From an uncultured Muribaculaceae bacterium (lineage in GTDB: Bacteria > Bacteroidota > Bacteroidia > Bacteroidales > Muribaculaceae): a DNA stretch of 9,732 nt. Shown here in pieces: positions 7,167 through 9,732 of the stretch. The notes under the pieces were generated by a model, which saw nothing but the letters and a program-made list of their open reading frames with translations, did not search any database and had not been told where the DNA came from. The stretch spans positions 27,754 to 37,485 of the forward strand of contig CAJTUG010000021.1 in the NCBI GenBank assembly GCA_910579605.1, in the 5' to 3' direction. How positions within the stretch are numbered: position 1 is the first letter of the stretch; each line of letters opens with the position of its first letter. The position numbers and the translations under genes were made by a program.

Positions 7167-7200
7167 TTGATATTCAAATATAACAGTGTTTGAATATCAA
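7167..7200. repeat. Perfect 12-bp inverted repeat, probable operator
   Basis: Arms TTGATATTCAAA (7167-7178) and TTTGAATATCAA (7189-7200) are exact reverse complements around a 10-bp spacer. Each arm contains a smaller palindrome, TTGAnnnTCAA, with centres 23 bp apart, about two helical turns. The left arm contains the CAAA end of the -7 box of the DUF2156 promoter (the box is 7175-7182). The stem is almost all A/T with no T run, so a protein-binding site is more likely than a terminator for the upstream acetyltransferase gene. The binding protein is unknown. Confidence 0.6.
7175..7182 (-). promoter_or_regulatory. -7 promoter element of the DUF2156 gene
   Basis: Read on the - strand this is TATATTTG, a perfect TAnnTTTG box, 18 bases before the ATG at 7156. 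No TTG is found 19-21 bp upstream; the nearest is 15 bp away. The promoter may therefore be weak or depend on an activator, perhaps one bound to the surrounding inverted repeat. Confidence 0.55.
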
Positions 7201-7256
7201 CACATGAATATGGCCTTTAGTTCTATATCCTTGATTAGATTGGTTGAAGATATGGC

Positions 7257-7820
7257 TTATATCTTCTTAATGACTCTTGCAGGATTTCCTACTGCTACAC
7301 AGCGCTCCGGAATATCATGACTCACAACAGAGCCAGCACCAATAGTGCTTCCGTTGCCAATTGTCACACCCGGTAAAATGGTAACATTTCCTCCTATCCA
7401 GACGTCGTCTCCAATAGTTACTCCTTTTGCCCATTGTATGCGGCTTCGCCTCTGGTCGGGATCGGTAGGATGACATGCTGTAAAGATTGCAACGTTTGGC
7501 CCAATAAATACGTCTGAGCCAATTCGTACTTCTGCCTCGTCAAGAATTGATAAGTTGAAATTGGCAAAAAAATTGTTGCCTATATGAATATTACAGCCAT
7601 AGTCGCAGCGGAAAGGAGGGTTTATTGTGAATCCATCACCGACAGAGCCAAAGAGGCTTTTGATAATTTCTTCTCTTCGGGATGTGTCTGAGGGGTTTAT
7701 GCTGTTAAATTCCCATATTTTTTCGCGAGTGATCGATAATCTATGTAAAAATTCTTTGTGAGAGGCTTCGTAAATATAGCCGTTGAGCATTTTAGCCCAT
7801 TCTTCTTCGAAGAGACTCAT
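7257..7820 (-). CDS. Sugar O-acetyltransferase, Maa/LacA/NodL family
   Basis: A 187-residue trimeric left-handed beta-helix enzyme that transfers acetyl from acetyl-CoA to a sugar hydroxyl in the cytoplasm. The N-terminal maltose-acetyltransferase domain (about residues 6-60) begins EEWAKMLNGYIYEA. Hexapeptide repeats follow from about residue 62 to the end (IHIGNN, VRIGSDVFIGPNV, VTIGDDVWIGGNV, VTIGNGSTIGAGSVV). His117 in FTACHPTD corresponds to the catalytic His of LacA, and the Asn in FANFN (residues 85-89) is also conserved. Length and termini are normal for the family. It starts 12 nt after the uvrA stop and is probably co-transcribed with it; no promoter was seen between them. The acceptor sugar cannot be predicted; maltose, glucose and galactosides are family substrates. 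Confidence 0.92.
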   Translation of the reverse strand: MSLFEEEWAKMLNGYIYEASHKEFLHRLSITREKIWEFNSINPSDTSRREEIIKSLFGSVGDGFTINPPFRCDYGCNIHIGNNFFANFNLSILDEAEVRIGSDVFIGPNVAIFTACHPTDPDQRRSRIQWAKGVTIGDDVWIGGNVTILPGVTIGNGSTIGAGSVVSHDIPERCVAVGNPARVIKKI

Positions 7821-7832
7821 AAAATATTGTTT

Positions 7833-9732
7833 TTAGCAAGTTGGTTTGATTCCTTCTGATCGTAGAAACGGTGCTGTAGGCGATTCTGTGGATGCGATGT
7901 CTTCTGGTGTACCGCTTGACAAGATAAGTCCTCCGTTGGCTCCTCCTTCAGGACCCATGTCTATGACGTAGTCGGCTTGTCTTATTACATCAAGGTTGTG
8001 TTCAATGACAAGTACAGTGTTACCGCGGTCTACAAGTTTATTGAGTATTGTCAACAATGTCCGTATATCGGCAAAATGTAGGCCTGTAGTCGGCTCGTCG
8101 AGAATGAAGAGTGTTTTGCCTGTATCCCGTTTAGCTAATTCCGTAGCTAATTTTACGCGTTGGTTTTCACCTCCCGAAAGGGTAGAGCATGGTTGGCCTA
8201 ACTTGATATAGCCCAAGCCAATATCTTGCAGGACTTTAATTTTTTTTACAATATTTGGAATATTGGCAAAAAATTCAACTGCTTGGTTTATTGTCATGTC
8301 CAATACATCGGAAATCGATTTACCTTTGAATCTTACCTCAAGCGTTTCGCGGTTATATCGTTTGCCTCCGCAAAGTTCACAAGGTACTAATACATCAGGT
8401 AAAAAGTTCATCTCAATGACTTTATAACCGTTTCCGCTGCATCGTTCACATCGACCTCCCGCTACATTGAAAGAGAAGCGTCCCGATTTATATCCTCTGA
8501 TCTTTGATTCAGGAAGGTTTACGAACAGGTTTCGTATATCGGTAAACACTCCAGTATATGTTGCAGGATTTGATCGAGGGGTCTTCCCAAGAGGACTTTG
8601 GTCTACAGTGACAACTTTATCTATATATTGTATACCATCTATGGATTCATATGGTAAGGGATCTGTAAGAGACCTATAGAAATGTTGGCTTAAAATAGGT
8701 TGCAAAGTACCGTTGACCAAAGAGGATTTTCCGCTTCCAGATACCCCGGAAACGACGGATAGAGTTCCTAACGGCAAACGGAAAGTAACATTTTTAAGGT
8801 TATGGCCGGAAGCACCGTGTATGACCAATTCCTTGCCGTTTCCTTGTCGTCGCTTAGCCGGTGTGGGTATCTCTTCCTGTCCATTTAGGAATCTTGCCGT
8901 GGTTGTGTCTTTCTCCATCATTTCTTTTGGAGAGCCGGCAAAAACCACTTCTCCCCCTTTACGCCCAGCCCCTGGACCGATATCAACGATATAGTCGGAT
9001 TCAAGCATTATATCTTTGTCGTGTTCGACAACTACAATGGTATTAGATGAGTCGCGGAGTCGTTTCAAACTTGAGATCAATCTATGATTATCGCGTTGGT
9101 GAAGTCCGATACTTGGCTCGTCAAGGATGTAAAGTACATTTACCAATTCAGATCCCAATTGGGTTGCAAGACGTATACGTTGGCTTTCGCCGCCAGAAAG
9201 AGTGGCTGAATTCCTGTTTAGCTGGAGATAGCTCAATCCTACATCTACAAGAAAGCGAAGCCTCACACTTATTTCTTTTATTATTTCTGTAGCTATTTTT
9301 TTATCTCGGTCGGAGAGCCTCTCTTGAACTGTAGACGCCCATTGATAAAGTTGAGCAATGTCAAGACGGCAAAGTTGGGCAATGTTTTGTCCGTCGACAA
9401 AAAAATGCAGAGCTTCGCGGTTTAGCCTGTCTCCATGACATTCGGGACAAACAGCACGGCTAAAAAATTGCCCGCTCCATTTCTTTTCTCTGTATCCAGA
9501 ATCATCGTCTTGATGAAGCTCAATAAATTTTATGAGTCCATCGAATTGGCGGAAGAAATCTGAGGCTGAGATAGAAGAGCCCTCAAGATTTGGAACAACA
9601 GTGGTGCCATTGAAGATGTCGTCGATGACTTCGTCGCTCAATTCGGCGAAAGGAGTTTTGATGGAATAACCATGTTGCTCCAGAATTGAACGTATTTGTA
9701 TAAATATGAGAGTTTCTTTATATTTCCCTAAT
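7833..9732 (-). CDS. uvrA: UvrA excinuclease ABC subunit A, 5' end beyond the window
   Basis: DNA-damage recognition ATPase of nucleotide excision repair, which loads UvrB at lesions. The visible part is the C-terminal 632 residues of a protein usually about 940 long; the frame runs open through the right edge (fragment residue 1 is the codon 9729-9731), so a TTG at 9639-9641 is not the start. Fragment positions: CPEC (95-98), signature LSGGES (178-183), Walker B LDEP with Glu205, His237, second Walker A GVSGSGKSS (329-337), the C-terminal zinc finger CxxC (428, 431) and CxxC (451, 454), second signature LSGGEN (518-523), LDEPTTGLH with Glu546, and His578. All motifs are intact. The first Walker A and the UvrB-binding region are off-window, so a UvrA2-type paralogue cannot be fully excluded. 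Confidence 0.94.
   Translation of the reverse strand, partial: LGKYKETLIFIQIRSILEQHGYSIKTPFAELSDEVIDDIFNGTTVVPNLEGSSISASDFFRQFDGLIKFIELHQDDDSGYREKKWSGQFFSRAVCPECHGDRLNREALHFFVDGQNIAQLCRLDIAQLYQWASTVQERLSDRDKKIATEIIKEISVRLRFLVDVGLSYLQLNRNSATLSGGESQRIRLATQLGSELVNVLYILDEPSIGLHQRDNHRLISSLKRLRDSSNTIVVVEHDKDIMLESDYIVDIGPGAGRKGGEVVFAGSPKEMMEKDTTTARFLNGQEEIPTPAKRRQGNGKELVIHGASGHNLKNVTFRLPLGTLSVVSGVSGSGKSSLVNGTLQPILSQHFYRSLTDPLPYESIDGIQYIDKVVTVDQSPLGKTPRSNPATYTGVFTDIRNLFVNLPESKIRGYKSGRFSFNVAGGRCERCSGNGYKVIEMNFLPDVLVPCELCGGKRYNRETLEVRFKGKSISDVLDMTINQAVEFFANIPNIVKKIKVLQDIGLGYIKLGQPCSTLSGGENQRVKLATELAKRDTGKTLFILDEPTTGLHFADIRTLLTILNKLVDRGNTVLVIEHNLDVIRQADYVIDMGPEGGANGGLILSSGTPEDIASTESPTAPFLRSEGIKPTC

Noticed and set aside
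7208..7256. Two copies of ATATGGC flanking the gap after the acetyltransferase gene
   Set aside because: A 7-bp repeat in AT-rich DNA is too short to mean much; one copy sits at the stop codon context and no target-site or mobile element is associated.
9639..9641. TTG as the start of uvrA
   Set aside because: The same frame continues upstream to the window edge with UvrA-like sequence (for example LEQHGYSIKTPF), so the gene is cut by the window, not short.

Overview
The window is a compact, gene-dense, AT-leaning bacterial chromosomal segment. It most likely comes from the order Bacteroidales, and a Muribaculaceae-like gut lineage is a guess. Signs of this are perfect matches to the Bacteroidetes -7 promoter element TAnnTTTG (2123-2130 on +, 7175-7182 on -), a lack of clear Shine-Dalgarno sequences, a Bacteroidetes-style lipoprotein signal with Ser-Cys, a permease carrying the LPAS..EK motif typical of Bacteroidetes ABC-2-like proteins, and a stand-alone DUF2156 protein. 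No rRNA, tRNA, CRISPR array, insertion sequence or phage gene was seen.

Layout. (1) Positions 1-2088 hold a + strand, tightly coupled YtrA-type cassette: a palindromic operator candidate (2-25), a possible 18-residue membrane microprotein (50-106), an ABC ATPase (109-951), a six-helix permease (941-1723) and a short GntR regulator (1720-2088). The genes overlap by 11 and 4 bases. The plausible logic is a ligand-responsive GntR repressor controlling its own efflux or envelope-stress transporter. (2) Positions 2099-6156 hold a + strand ABC-F ATPase with its own consensus promoter, apparently leaderless, followed 26 nt later by an M13 zinc-metallopeptidase lipoprotein. (3) A bidirectional hairpin terminator (6172-6206) separates the convergent blocks. 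(4) Positions 6212-9732 hold three - strand genes: the 3' two thirds of a uvrA (it enters from beyond the right edge), a Maa/LacA-type sugar O-acetyltransferase 12 nt downstream, and a DUF2156 protein with its own promoter embedded in a striking 34-bp inverted repeat.

Most of this is ordinary housekeeping or accessory content. The items most worth a second look are the hydrophobic 18-codon ORF and the palindrome in front of the ABC/GntR cassette, the apparently leaderless ABC-F promoter, and the 12-bp perfect inverted repeat over the DUF2156 promoter. Several genes have an upstream TTG or a longer open frame that would mislead automatic start calling. The starts preferred here are 941 (permease), 4135 (M13) and 7156 (DUF2156), and uvrA is open through the right edge.
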